NCBI RefSeq assembly: GCF_024868665.1
Contig: NC_079898.1
Span: forward strand, 17,914,403-17,978,402
Reading direction: 5' to 3'
Source of the DNA: Triplophysa rosa
Lineage: Eukaryota > Chordata > Actinopteri > Cypriniformes > Nemacheilidae
DNA: 64,000 nt
The translations under genes and the position numbers were made by a program. Under the pieces are notes generated by a model, which had not been told where the DNA came from, ran no database searches, and saw only the letters and a list, made by a program, of their open reading frames with translations. Shown piece after piece: positions 1 through 18,660 of this stretch (positions are counted from its first letter, which is position 1; every line of letters starts with the position of its first letter).

Positions 1-1280
1 TAAATTTAGCTAAAAATAGTGTCGGCCCACCTATTCAATCCACCTGCTATAGATCCTACAGGCTACAGCTCATTCTCAGTGTAAGAATTTAGACCAAGTG
101 GAACAATATGCCTTGATACTTATGATCTCTCTAAAGGTCAACAGGAAAATGATCCTTCTATTTAATTTGTTAAAAACAATATAGCATGTGCTATAGAAAT
201 ACCATAAACATTCAAATTGGCCTCAATGTGAAACTTGACTGAAGCCATACAGGCTTACCCTAACCCAGTAATCATACTGCTATAGACAGTCCTGAACGAG
301 CTCTAATTTACCTGCAATAATAAAATCCTCATACCGTGTAGCCTTTTTTGAAGTAAAAATCAACAATTATTAACAATATATTTATATTGCATATGTATAA
401 AAGGTTACAGCTATTAACCATAAAGGTAAGCCTTACTTTTGTCAACCTAATAAGAGACTTGTTAATGAAGTCTAAAAGAACATACAGTGTATGTACCTAA
501 ATATAGGAAATGACTATGGGTACCATTCATGCATTCAATTTGTAAAACAATTCCACATGCCACTGACCCAAGAGGGTTAAATAAAGTCCAGCCAGGATGA
601 GAAGTCTTTCTCCTCTACTCATTATCAGCCTCATGTACTGCATTTCCCGCACTAACTAATGAAACAGTGCAGCCGGATAAAACACACAGGCATAATGAAG
701 CATTAATTATGCAGCGCTAAACATCTATGAAACCAATTTGTAATCAGGAGGCGTGACAGCATACACTTGTGTAATAACACTGAACCACCAGAAACCACTA
801 GAGCACTATTCAGCCCTTGTATGTGGTCTAACAAATGATGATGTATGTGGGGCATTATAAAAGATCAACAAAACACCACAGACAGTAGCCTACTCACTAC
901 TGCCTATCAATACAATGTTCGATGCTAGCCTCTGTTCATACGCAACATATGTCACACAATAACAATCACAAAGCACATTTCATTTCAGTTACACAACACC
1001 ACGTTGCCCATCAGCAACTAAACTCATTTGCAATAGTTTTTCTGTGAGACACCTTGATAGTGTCAAGATATGGTGCATTAAACAGTAGAAAAGCGCACAA
1101 ACAGCATAATATGTGTTTGTGAAGAACTGTTACGGCAATCACAACAATGACACGAGGGTGTGTTTACATTAAAGCGGATATGACGTCAATGGTTTTAAAC
1201 CTCTGCGACCGCGCGCAGGGTTAATGAATTAGCTAAACATTTTAAGATTGGTTGTCACCTTACTAGTTTAAGACATATAT
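1..1280. other. Intergenic/upstream DNA, no gene recognised
   Basis: I see no convincing coding exon on either strand. The DNA is AT-rich and unique-looking. The right end (about 1140-1340) is richer in CpG and probably belongs to the cuedc2 promoter. Confidence 0.5.
1181..1188. promoter_or_regulatory. Consensus CRE in the likely cuedc2 promoter
   Basis: TGACGTCA, the full palindromic cAMP-response element that binds CREB/ATF proteins, lies in a CpG-containing stretch followed by a CG-rich tract at about 1206-1217. It is about 150 bp upstream of the putative non-coding first exon of cuedc2 (ending near 1333). The motif is seen directly; its use is inferred. Confidence 0.45.
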
Positions 1281-1289
1281 TTTAGCCCT

Positions 1290-1333
1290 CGATTTTCTCT
1301 GTGTTCTTTCAGGCTTGCGATTTTATCTGAAAG
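1290..1333 (+). other. cuedc2: Putative non-coding exon 1 of cuedc2
   Basis: A good donor (AAG followed by GTAAGA) occurs at 1333/1334, and the first coding exon begins at an acceptor at 2015/2016 with 16 nt of 5' UTR before its ATG, so an upstream non-coding exon is needed. The transcription start is a guess. Confidence 0.35.
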
Positions 1334-2031
1334 GTAAGACGATCATCTAAAGGCCTGTGCGCAGGTTATGGGTGCTAGTAGTTAGCCATCAGCAGCTACC
1401 ACCCTGAGCAACAGTAAACAACCCGTCATATCGGTATCAGATAACGTTACATTTATTTAACAGTAGGAAAATGCATGTTTTGGCGAACGTTTTTTTTTAT
1501 AATGATCATGACATTGAATATTTAGTGGCGTTCACAAAGCCTGCTAGCTGAACCAGTTGTGCAGATCGCGTGCATTATTTGGTACCGTTATGCAAGCGTT
1601 TAAAGTATTTGTTGTTTTCGCACACGTGTGTAAAAAAGATGAGCTAAATGCGCATCAATTCGGTGCTGATTTTGCATACAGTGAAGTGCATTAAAGACTC
1701 GGCTATTTAGACGATGTTTATAAAAGTTCAAGCGGCCTTGCGTGCAAACATTATGAATTAGGAGATTGTAACTTTTGCAGGATTTGCTAATGATGAAAGT
1801 CAACGTTTTGCTGAGTCGTATATTTAATCTTCTAAATCCCTTCTTTTTTGTTGTTTGTTTAAATACTAAAATAAACAGTTATTATCTAATGTTTTCATCG
1901 GTGTCTTTTTTTCTATGCCAAATGCGTTACCTTACATTTCTGCTTTGTAGCAAAACTGAAATGGGCTCCTAAACAAGTTGTCGTTTGCTTCTTTGTTGAC
2001 CTTCTGTCTTTTTAGACTGATTTCTGATAAG

Positions 2032-5000
2032 ATGGACATCCAGATCAATCACCAAATCATTCAAGACGCACTTTACATGTTCATTCAGTCCTATATACCT
2101 CAAGCAGACCTCAGGTAAGCGTGTGTCAATTCACCGCGTTTAAATAAAGTTTTAATGTTCTGTGCAAATCTTTAAATCGAGTTCTCTTTTTTTTCTATCG
2201 ATAGTTCTCTAGATGATGTGATTTTGTCGTACATCACTGGGGTGCTAGAAGATTTGGGATCCCAAGAAAGTGTGGAGGAAAACTTTGATGTGGAGGTGTT
2301 TGTTGAAATGCTGGAAGCCTACATTCCTGGTTTTTCTGATATTGACAGGTAGCCTACCTGTTGCTGTTGTGTTGTATCACAGTTTAATCCTATTAAAATT
2401 ACACAACTGGGTCATTCTGTGTCAACTCAACCAGAGGTCCCGGCTCGATTTTTTTTCTATTTTTACAGAAGCAAGACCAACATCTGGAGTGATGTTAAAA
2501 AAAAATGAAATGCCACGATTCATAGTTATTAATTAATCAATTAATTTGTAGAGGGAGGTAAAATGTCAATTTTCACCTGAAATTTGGAGCCATATTATTG
2601 GGTAAAAATGAGATGAGAAATATGCAAGCGTCATAATTTTATTTTTACACAGAGATCGGTATATATATTAGTAAATCTGTTAATTTTAGCAATCCTTGAT
2701 GCATTTTGTGCCAATAATAAAAGCTCAAACATGAAGAAAGGGCACTTTTGTGTTCTTTTTACAAAATGTGCATGCCTGTAACTCCAGAACTGTTAGAGAT
2801 ACCTTAATGTCCTTTTATATTCTTGTAACTGACCCACTTCTCTTTTGGGAAATACATTTTTAAAGCCCTATAAGCTTCAGTCCTAGAGAAATGAGGATCT
2901 CGATGTGGCTTCATGAGAAAACTGTTAAAATGGACACATTTTCAGTCATCAAAAACTAATTGTGGGTCATTTTTAAAAAATCTGTCACTTTATTTCTTTT
3001 AAAGAAGAACTGCCCTGAAAACTTTTTCAGGGCCACTATGGACACACATTGAACAAAAACCATATTGATCTTGCTGGGCCATTCTACAGAATTCGTGCAA
3101 ACTGCTGTCCCACATAAAAAACAACACATTTAAAAAGTATTCAAATCTTAGTTGTTTACTAAGATCCTTCTATCATCTATTGCAACCCACAATAATATTT
3201 ATAATATCAGAAAGCTTATCAGATGTACATTTTCAACACATTTGACATGTATGCACACTTTCATCAGGTTTCGAGCATTTGCTCAGTTTGTTATAATCTT
3301 CAAAATGAATTACATTTTGAAGATTATAACAAACTGAGCAATTCCTCACATCATCTGTGCTCGGGCCATAATTAACAACATCCCTAAAATTTCCCTATAA
3401 CTGAAAGAAATATAGAATCTTCTAAATAAACTATTCAGAGCAACTTAATGTGCCTTAACCTGATATTTTTTAAGTAACTCAGTGCCAAAAGGACACTGAA
3501 ATGGTTATGTTTAGTGCAGTTGTTTTAATAGAAGGAAAAAATATACAGTTCTAGTTTCAACATTATTTGTTCTTCAGACATTCCTCTTTAAAAGAAATTA
3601 AGTGAGAGATTTTTTTTAAATGACCCACATTTAGTTTTTGATGACTGAAAATGTGTCCATTTTAACAGTTTTCTCATGAAGCCACATTGAGATCCTCATT
3701 TATCTAGGACTAAAGCTTATAGGGCTTTAAAAAAGTATTTCCCAAAAGACAAGTTGGTCAATTACAAGAATATAAAAAGACATTAAAGAACACAAAAAGT
3801 GCTTCATTTTTTAGCTTTCACCATTGGCATAAAATGCATCAAGGATTGCTAAAATTAACATATTTACTAATATATATATACTGATCTCTGAGTAAAAATA
3901 AAATTATGATGCTGGCATATTTATCATCTCATTTTGTACCCCCTCGAATATGGCTCCGAATTTCAGGTGAAAATTGACATTTTTACCTCCCTCTACAAAT
4001 TAATTAATTGATTACTTAATAACTATTAATCTGTGGCATTTCATAATTTTTTTAACGTCACTCCAGATTTTGGTCTTGCTTCTTTAAAAAAATTGAGCCG
4101 GAGAAATATAAAAAATTTGGTTGATCTGACACTGAATGACCCAACTAAAAGTGTTATAATTACAATAATTCTGTACATGGAGAATCTTTGTAGTGTTTTG
4201 AAAAAGTAAATTTTGCTCATTGATGAGCCACTCTTGCTTTCAGTGTTAAAGTTTGCGAGATGATGTTTAATCTGGCATCCAAATTGGCTTCGGCACGGGA
4301 TGCAGGTAATTGTTACCTCTCATAACAAATACTGTCTTTTTAGATATTGTCATGGAAACATTGTGATTGGATTGGTTTACAAAATTGTGATGTTTTTTTC
4401 TTTGCATTTTACATTAAGAATCTGAGGAGGTTAAAACAGAAGAGAATACATTTCCTTTGTCAGAAAGATCGGCCATTATCCAGGAACACTCAAGAGAAAA
4501 GATCCACAGCCTCCCATCACAAGCAGAGGGAGCCACAGCACCAGAGGTACTTTTTAAGCAATGTTCTTATCTAGACATTTATATTAAACTGTCACGGATT
4601 TCACTGAATCATACTTAGAGATCAAACTTATACAAATGGATGTCTGTTTGGGGATGTTTTCAGGCGACTAAATCTGTTTGGGATAACCAGGAGCAGCATC
4701 TTCTTGAGATGTTTCCCAAATGTAGTGTGACTGAGGCCAGAAGTGCGTTGTCCATTGCTAAAGGAGTTATGGAAGAAGCTGTTCGCCTTATTATTGAGGG
4801 AGATGTCCAGCTTAAGTGTCCTCCCTCTCTCGACGTGAGTTCACATAAAAAAAGTTATAATCACAAGATATGTTTTATCTACCTGTTACAGTATGAGGAG
4901 GATATGTTGTAGTTTGTGTGTAAATGCCTTTTTAAATGTTACATTTTCAGGGAAACCAAGGGAAGGCTGTATCAGCTGAAGTTGATCAGAAACTTAAAGC

Positions 5001-6054
5001 AAGCATTTTAGAAAAGTGAGCTTTATTAAAACTGCCTTTATTCCTTTTATACTGTTTCACAAACATATTTCAGATATCACAATTGTTATATCAAATGCAA
5101 AAAATGTTTTCTACGTTTTCAAACTCCTACAGGTACATGCTGGTTGACAGTGAAGAAGATAAAAAAGTACACAGACCAGTCACTCCAAAGGATGTGAGTC
5201 TTTTGTTTAATTTTCTAAAGCAGTTTTTATTGAGTTTCAATATATATGATTTAAAATGGTTTAATCTTTGTTGGCCATGCAATCGTGAAGAAATAAATGA
5301 TTTCCATTGCTTATCATATATAAAATACACTGCCCGTCCAAAAAAGTCACCACCTGGATTTAACTAAGCAAATAGGTAAGAGCCTCCCATTGGATTGGAG
5401 GTCTAGGTTCAGCAACGTTATGTGCCCAAAGAATGAGGTCAGCTGACTTACCTGAATATACTGAATGACCAGGTTATTCCATCAATGGGTTCTTTCTTCC
5501 CTGATGGCACGGGGATATTCCAAGATGACACTGCCAGGATTCATCAGGCTCAAATTCTGAAAGAGTGGTTCAGGGAGCATGAGACATCATTTTCACACAT
5601 GGATTGGCCACCACAGAGTACAGACCTTAACCCCATTGAGAATCTTTGGGATGTGCTAGAGAAGACCTTGCGCAGCGGTTGGACTTTCCCATCATCAATA
5701 CGATCTTGGCAAAAAATTAATGCAACTGGATGGGAAAAAAAGGAGCTTATCGAAACGATGCCACAGTGAATGCGTGCCGTAACCAAAGCTAAAGGCGGTC
5801 CAACGAAATATTAGTGTGTTACTTTTTTTTGGACGGGCAGTGTATATTAGGTGGGTATATATATTTATATTTACTTATTTTTCCTCTGTCTGTTTGGTTA
5901 TCTGCAGGCCCCTAAGAAACTGGTGCGCTACCATGGAAGTCAAGTGGTCACCACAAAAGGGGAACGCTACCATCTAGTCAAGAAAGAAGGAACTGACGAT
6001 ATGAAGAAGACCTACGTCAGTCTCAAACCAGCACGCAAATATCGTTTTCATTGA
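2032..6054 (+). CDS. cuedc2: CUE domain-containing protein 2 (8 coding exons, 286 aa)
   Basis: Coding exons are 2032-2114, 2205-2348, 4244-4305, 4419-4546, 4664-4834, 4951-5015, 5133-5193 and 5908-6054. All introns are GT-AG and the frame stays open for 861 nt. The product is 286 aa; human CUEDC2 is about 287. The N-terminus starts MDIQINHQ. The CUE domain lies at about residues 144-185, with the MFPKCS motif near 155 and an [10 protein letters not shown] helix; CUE folds bind ubiquitin. The C-terminal block ends [10 protein letters not shown], as in mammals. Known roles are as a ubiquitin-binding adaptor affecting progesterone and oestrogen receptor stability, IKK dephosphorylation and mitotic APC/C control. 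Intron 2 (2349-4243) is almost filled by a long inverted repeat and intron 7 holds a Tc1-like relic. It converges with hif1an. Confidence 0.95.
2406..4145. mobile_element. About 1.74-kb fold-back element (long inverted repeat) in cuedc2 intron 2
   Basis: The left arm (about 2406-3305) and right arm (about 3310-4145) are imperfect reverse complements. The outer ends read CTGGGTCATTC and, on the other side, GAATGACCCA. The centre near 3290-3340 is a tight palindrome around TTATAATCTTCAAAATG. I saw no open reading frame of note and no transposase. This looks like a non-autonomous fold-back DNA transposon; I cannot name the family and saw no clear target duplication. Confidence 0.8.
5326..5844 (+). 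mobile_element. Internally deleted Tc1/mariner-type transposon
   Basis: Terminal inverted repeats begin CACTGCCCGTCC at 5328 and end GGACGGGCAGTG at 5842, each flanked by TA, the Tc1/mariner target duplication. Inside, 5485-5769 (+) encodes only the C-terminal part of a Tc1-like transposase. A QDDTARIH segment carries the second catalytic Asp, followed by [16 protein letters not shown] with the last acidic residue. The DNA-binding half and first Asp are missing, so the copy is dead. It sits in cuedc2 intron 7. Confidence 0.9.
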
Positions 6055-6311
6055 TGATAAGCATCTTGTTGATGGACCATTCAGATGATCTTTTAGTAAA
6101 TCCTTTTGTCTTTACCTATGACTGGAAACAACTGGTTTGGTTTTTATTTAATTGTACCTTGTTCAAAATGCGTGTTCATTTATTTAAGTGGTGCTCGAGT
6201 TTTTGTTTACTTGAGAGTTTGATGGATTGGAATTGATTTTGCTGTGTATTGTGTATAACTCCAGCAGGTTGTGGGTTACTGTATTTTTTTACTAAAAACA
6301 TTGCAATATAC

Positions 6312-6534
6312 TTAAAGTGAAAGTTTAACTAAAAAATAAAAATCACATAATTTATTTACCCCCATGTTGTTCAAAATCTGTATATGACTATCTTCAGTCA
6401 AACACAGAAGAAGGTATTTGCAGAAATGTTTCAGTGGTTTTGTGTTGTGCAGAAGAAAGTCATACTGGTTTGGAATGACATGGGGGTGAGTAAGAGATGA
6501 AGGATTTTTAATTTTAGGTGAACTATCCCTTTAA
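6312..6534. mobile_element. TTAA-flanked palindromic MITE in the cuedc2 3' UTR
   Basis: TTAA at both ends, a left arm resembling AGTTTAACTAAAAAATAAAAATC and a right arm ending GGTGAACTATCCCTTTAA form a fold-back of the Angel-like type (name from memory) common in cyprinids. Its left arm contains AATAAA at 6335-6340, the first such hexamer I see after the cuedc2 stop. Confidence 0.75.
6335..6340 (+). terminator. Candidate cuedc2 poly(A) signal (MITE-derived)
   Basis: AATAAA 280 nt after the cuedc2 stop, inside a MITE. A second AATAAA lies at 6733-6738. Which one is used cannot be told from sequence alone. Confidence 0.4.
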
Positions 6535-7240
6535 GAACACTGGAGTATTTATATTTGACTGTTTTCTTTAAATCAAACCTTGTTTGAAAAAGTATCATTA
6601 CAGTCAGTGAAACATGAAGCTAAGTGGTTGTTTTGTTCTAAAATCAACTAATTTAGCACATTTTCAGTGGCAGGAAAACAGATGAACATCAGTATTTATA
6701 TTTTGCATCCTATCTTTATTTTCATATGCAGAAATAAAACACTCCATATATGTTCCTACCGAGATTATTGACTAGCAGGGTCTGTGACGGGGTTTCTGTT
6801 GAAGTTCATAAACAACACTTGACAAATGTGCATAGATCAAACGGCATATTTAATTTCTCGGCTGGCTATGCAGTTTTAGAAAAGGATGTGGTTTGTGTTC
6901 ACGAACAGCTGTAGAGTCATATCCATATTACACTGGTATTTTATGCAGATAGTTTGTGCTTGGTGTACTCTGTTTACTTGTTGACCATGTGGTGTATTGC
7001 ATAGAGACTCAGTTTCAGCTGTCAACATTACCAGTCACTTCCAGTACCACCATGACCCTGAAACTAATGTGCAGTGATTAAATTCAAATATATTCACATT
7101 ATTTTTGAAGGACTGATTCATGTTTCTAAAAGTAACCAGTAAAGTTTTAATGTTTTAAGAATACTTTGTCTCCACAGTTTTGTCTCTTCTGACATTAATA
7201 GTTTTCAAAATAGTTTTGTTGTGGATAATTCATTTTAAAG

Positions 7241-7554
7241 TTAAAGGGATGCTCCACCTAAAAAGGATTCTGTCATATTTACTCACCCTCAAGTTGTTCC
7301 AAATCTGTATTAATATCGTTGTTCTGATGAACACAGAGAAAGCAACTGACATTTCTGGGACATATCATTGACTACCATTGTAATTTTTCCTACTACGTAG
7401 TCAATGATGTCCCAGAAATGTCAGTTGCTAACATTTTTCCAAATATCTTTGTGTTCAACAGAACAAATACAATTTTACAGGTTTGGAACTAGTAAAGGGT
7501 TAGGGTAAGTAAATGATGACAGAATTTTCATTTTGGGGTAAACCATACCTTTAA
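7241..7554. mobile_element. TTAA-flanked palindromic MITE (Angel-like)
   Basis: The element starts TTAAAGGGATGCTCCACC and ends GGTAAACCATACCTTTAA, with internal arms (ATTTACTCACCCTCA versus its complement) and a central palindrome at about 7345-7430 around a GTAGTCAATG motif. It lies between the convergent cuedc2 and hif1an genes. Confidence 0.8.
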
Positions 7555-9104
7555 GGAATATATTTATTCCATAAAGGAATAAATATATTAAATAAGCCTA
7601 AACATGAAGTGTATGACACAAATGTATGATTTTTTTATTTAAGACTACAAGCAGATTCTTTCAGAACAATTGTAACTCAAAGGCCCCTCAGAAATCAGTG
7701 CAGATAAGTACAGAGATCATGCAGAAAGTTTTTGAAACAATCGGTTTGTTTTCCTAACATTTTACACCAGTAAGCTCCAGTACATTACTCCTGTGGTAAT
7801 TCTTTAAAGACAAAATATAAATTACTTTTTTATCAAATTAAAATTTGTATACCCAACAACACAATCATTCCCAGAATGTCCTGTGCTACGGTTTATTTAT
7901 TTCACCTTAGTTTATCCAGTAATATGACTTTGTAGATGGCTACAATCATGATAAACAACACTGGAACACTTTGACATTGTCAAAATCAAATGTGAAGATG
8001 TTACAAATAATGTAAAGGCTGTTTTGTTTAACTGACCTCAACTGATACTGAAGCCAACCACACTAACACAGGTAAGATCACAACATGTACAGAGGACGAT
8101 TTTGGCACAATGCGTGTCAAATACCAGCGTGTTGCTTGTTTTGTTTCCCTGAACATAAGTAATAAAACTTTCAGCTTTATAGCACACAGAAATTCTCTCC
8201 TAAAAAGACAAGAATTTTTAATAAAATCAGAATTTTACAAGTTCAAATCAAAATAAATGTAATTACAAGTAACATTTGATAGAGACAGTTGGCAAATGAG
8301 GTTTGTTCTGAATTAAAATCCTGACTGAAATTGTACCATGTACATGAAAACCAAGAAACTGAAGCAAAAAAGAAAAGAAAGACAAAAATCATCACAAATG
8401 CATTTACAAATGCAAAATTTAATACAGTGAGATTCAGGTACTAAAGGATCAGAAAATTCCTTCTGTTTTAAAAACATAGTTTGGCTGTCCGTTGCATTCT
8501 GCATTACCTCTGTCCTAACAGAAACATTAACTTAAAAAAAAGCAAGCACCGTCATTACGGTTTCTAAAAAAAAAAAGATAGCATCGACAGTTGCTATCTT
8601 GCTATCTAAACTGTTCAATGGAACAACTGTAGGTTTCAAGTTGTAAATGAACCTCCTTGGTGGATATGCTCGAGGCACTCTGCCAATTTCATCTCGCCGA
8701 CTCAGAACCACAGGAGCTTAATCATGTTATATGGCACCTTCTTCTTCCCAACATGGGACAAAAACTGACAACAGGCGCTCTGGGTGGTGTCAAAAGGACT
8801 TTACAGGTTCTGCTAATGCTTTAGACTATTAGTATGTAATGCTTCACACAAATGGATAAGGGGTCTTATAAAGGAGAGATCAAATAAAGACGTCTCACTA
8901 GTGGTAATCTCCTTACACCAACACAGAACTAATGATAACGGGCCCAGTAAATAAAAGCAGACAAAAGGCAGACTGTCATTATAACAGCCAAAATACTGCA
9001 TTTCAACAGTCTGAATATACACACACAAGCATATGTACTTGTATCCACACATACATATAAACAGACCGTTCTAGCAGCAGACTAAAGAGGTTCAGCTCAG
9101 GCCA
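7555..9104 (-). other. hif1an: Likely 3' UTR and downstream flank of hif1an
   Basis: There is no coding exon between the MITE at 7554 and the hif1an stop. A reverse-strand AATAAA (TTTATT on the given strand) occurs near 7892, which would imply a roughly 1.2-kb 3' UTR. This is inference only. Confidence 0.35.
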
Positions 9105-15691
<6,587 letters not shown>

Positions 15692-15779
15692 TCACAGAGC
15701 TTAAAGAGAGCGATGCGCACCCTCACCTTTACATACACCACTGAACCACAAACAGAGTCAGCCTGGTGCATCGCGAAAT

Positions 15780-18660
15780 TACAGGGGTGTGAATACAGAA
15801 ATTATGGTTTGTTTTCACAGGACGTTAGACATTTCAAAATAAAAGTCTCTAACGTCATTCACGGTATTCTCGTCTAGAATTGTTGTTTATCCTAAACTCT
15901 CTTTTTTTAATGCGCGGGCGCTTTAAATTGAAATGGATTATGATTCAAAATGATATCAAAGTTGTATCCTTCATCAGATGGAACAATTGTTAAGGTTGTG
16001 GTGTAAACGTGGTATCGTTGTTTAAATGTAGAACAAATATTTAGAATTTTAACGTTTTTATTTATACTTTTCATCTGAACTTGCGGCAGCTAAAAATGTT
16101 TACATGCAGAACAAATAAATATAAAAAAACAAATGTAATATGGCGTTTATGCGTCTGAACCAAAAGCGAAATAAAACCCCAACTATTTTTTCGTGAAGGC
16201 CATTAGAGACACAAGAGGTTAATTTACAACATAAGTGTGATTTCTAAATAATGACCCTCAAATGGCTTTTTTTTAACTTGCTACTGTTGGCTACTCTCAT
16301 TTTTCTCCCGAGTTTAAATTTTTGTTACGAATAGGCCACCACCAGAAGGCGCTGAAAACTCATCCAAAATATTCGCAGTGTCATGAACAAGTGGATTTGT
16401 TAGTGTCAGTAATAACTTCACCAGCAGATGGAACTATTGCACCTGGTTGACGCACTTGCAACCATCGTCATAGATATTTCTTTAGCCTTTTTTAGGAATT
16501 TTAGGAAATATGTATCAAATTACTAATCATTATAAATGATTCAGACTGTTTTAAATGCAAAAAGTATCTGATGATTTAAAGTGTGATTTTAGCATGTAAC
16601 ATTTCATCTGAAATCCACGTGAGCCAACTGTTGTACAAACTAGGGAATGTCAATTGGAGAAGATAAATAGTTCTTTCCCACCCACTGCTACTCTCACACC
16701 CATGCTGACCTTAGTCACCTCTTAGTGTTGTTCCCCCAGATGTCTTAAATCATAAATCCTATTAGTCAAGGTTTCTCAGAGGCATTAAATGTTATTTTCC
16801 CAATCTCTGTGGATTATGTCATCATTTCAGTCAGATGAGAGGTCTGAGGTACTTCACTGTGAATAGCCTACTGTAGATCTCCACAAACGAATACAAAAAA
16901 GTCTACATTTTTGTAAAATATCTTTTGTTAGTTATATTTTAAGCAATACACATTTTAATAAGAAGCATATCTGCTATGAATTCCCATAGTGGGACACCAA
17001 GCTGGGATAGGAAATGCCAGACATGACAAAATCTAATCTTATTCTCTTCCAGTGTGTCACCTCACTCTCAGCCACCTCAAACTCATGCCCCACTGCAAAT
17101 CATCCATGGCAAGGCCAACCTTTCAGTCGTGACCCTGCTTTCATTAGAACCCACAAAAAGTGAAGTTTAGCAGTAGGTTTTAAGGTTGAATCAACTGGGG
17201 CTTGGTTTATCAACTGTGCCTTATTTTTTGGATTTATTACCTGTTGTCAAAAATGTTTTGACATAAACAGTATATGACACATTTTCACCTATGCCTATGT
17301 AACCGGTCCCACTTGCACCGCTCTGCGCGGGCCTCGAACCGGCGACGGTCCGAATGGGAGACGGGCGCTCTAACGAGGAGGCTAAAGACCGCAGTCTCTA
17401 GCGTCTGTCGCTAGAGCGTCTCTGTTGGTCGGGGAGTGAGGTTTACACACTGCACAGCTCTTCACTAGCTGGCCTCCGTTACACCTAGAAGGAAAAATTG
17501 GGCCTCCAAAAGAGTTTAAAATACTGCAGATATTTGTTTTATCACATAAGACTTGCAATGTTTTATAGGGACTTTTTATAGTCCTTTGAATATTATGATT
17601 CGTATTTGAAATTAATGTGTCATTTAAAACTAGAACAGCTAAGGGGAGTTTATATTTTGTAAATAAGATGTCAATAACTGGACATCCGCACGAGGACTAC
17701 ATCAGAACCAAATGTCCCCAATAAATTAAGTTTTAATTTGTTTTTGTTTTTCTAAGTCAACATTCAAAGGGCCACGGTTTTGTCACAGTGTAATACTGTT
17801 GGGTTGGCACTTTCGCAGATGGGACGGTAGCTGGCAAGTATTTGTTTATAAACCCTACTTGTTTGGGTACAATACTTGAACTAACTTCTATTCAGCAAAC
17901 AGTGTGAATCCATGCAAAGCCTTTTCCCAAAGTCCTTTTGAAGGCGACAGGCCATTGAAGGAGGAGGAGAGGGGGGATTAGCGTCTTCAGTAGCAGTGCA
18001 TTTCCGAGGGAGCTGATTAGCTCGCCATTCATTGTTAAATCGAGCAAAGGAAGGCCCTAGAAGACTGAAAAGAGCCAAATAGGTGGGCCTGGAATAAAAC
18101 ATCCACAGGAAGCCCAATACAGGCTACATGAAGTTTTCCCAACAATTTTTTCCTCTCCCGAGATGGTGGCATGAAAAAGGAGATTAGCATACAAAATTAG
18201 ACGCTGGATGATTTGCAGGGCGATTTGGTTCATGTTTTCCCTCTGTCTCAACAAAGTTAATTAAACTAGTCTTAAACAGTAAAGAAACATCCAAGCGCAA
18301 AAGCATTGGGAGTGCTTTGAGGATTACTACGACAGAAAAGGAGGCATTTGTGAAGAAGAAATTGAGAGAGGCGTGAAGGAAGGAAGACTATAATTAAATG
18401 CTGTCTCCCATTGTCTCTTTGCCCCGGGGTTATGTGACATCAAGCTGAACAATACAAAAAGAAAAAGGTTATATGTGATGAAGACAAAGAAATAATCAAA
18501 TCTGGCCAACAGTCTGTGGCAAATTTGGTTTTGGAATGTGTGATTCTGGCGTTTGGTGGAATTCTGTATTGGCGGTGTTGGCTAATGACATCATACATAA
18601 TAAAGATTATCCAACAAATCCTCATTGTTGATTTTTGAAGTTGTCATTATCGTGAAGCAC
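15780..18660. other. Intergenic region between hif1an and wnt8b
   Basis: I see no convincing coding exon. The short open frames have neither splice context nor protein similarity that I recognise. The only structured element is the tRNA-like repeat at 17299-17486. Confidence 0.5.
17299..17486 (-). mobile_element. tRNA-like short repeat with TGTAAC...GTTACA ends
   Basis: On the minus strand the sequence contains an A-box-like TAGCCTCCTCGTTAGAGCG and a B-box GGTTCGAGGCC spaced as in a tRNA, so it resembles a pol III SINE head. A stable hairpin of CTCTAGCG...CGCTAGAG type precedes it. The two ends read TGTAACCGG and CCGTTACA, and CCTA lies directly outside both. It is not an intact tRNA gene, because the acceptor stem does not pair cleanly. 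It could be a SINE or a solo-LTR/TRIM-like element. Confidence 0.6.

Noticed and set aside
17299..17486. A functional tRNA gene
   Set aside because: A- and B-box-like sequences are present but the acceptor stem does not pair cleanly and the element has its own terminal repeats.
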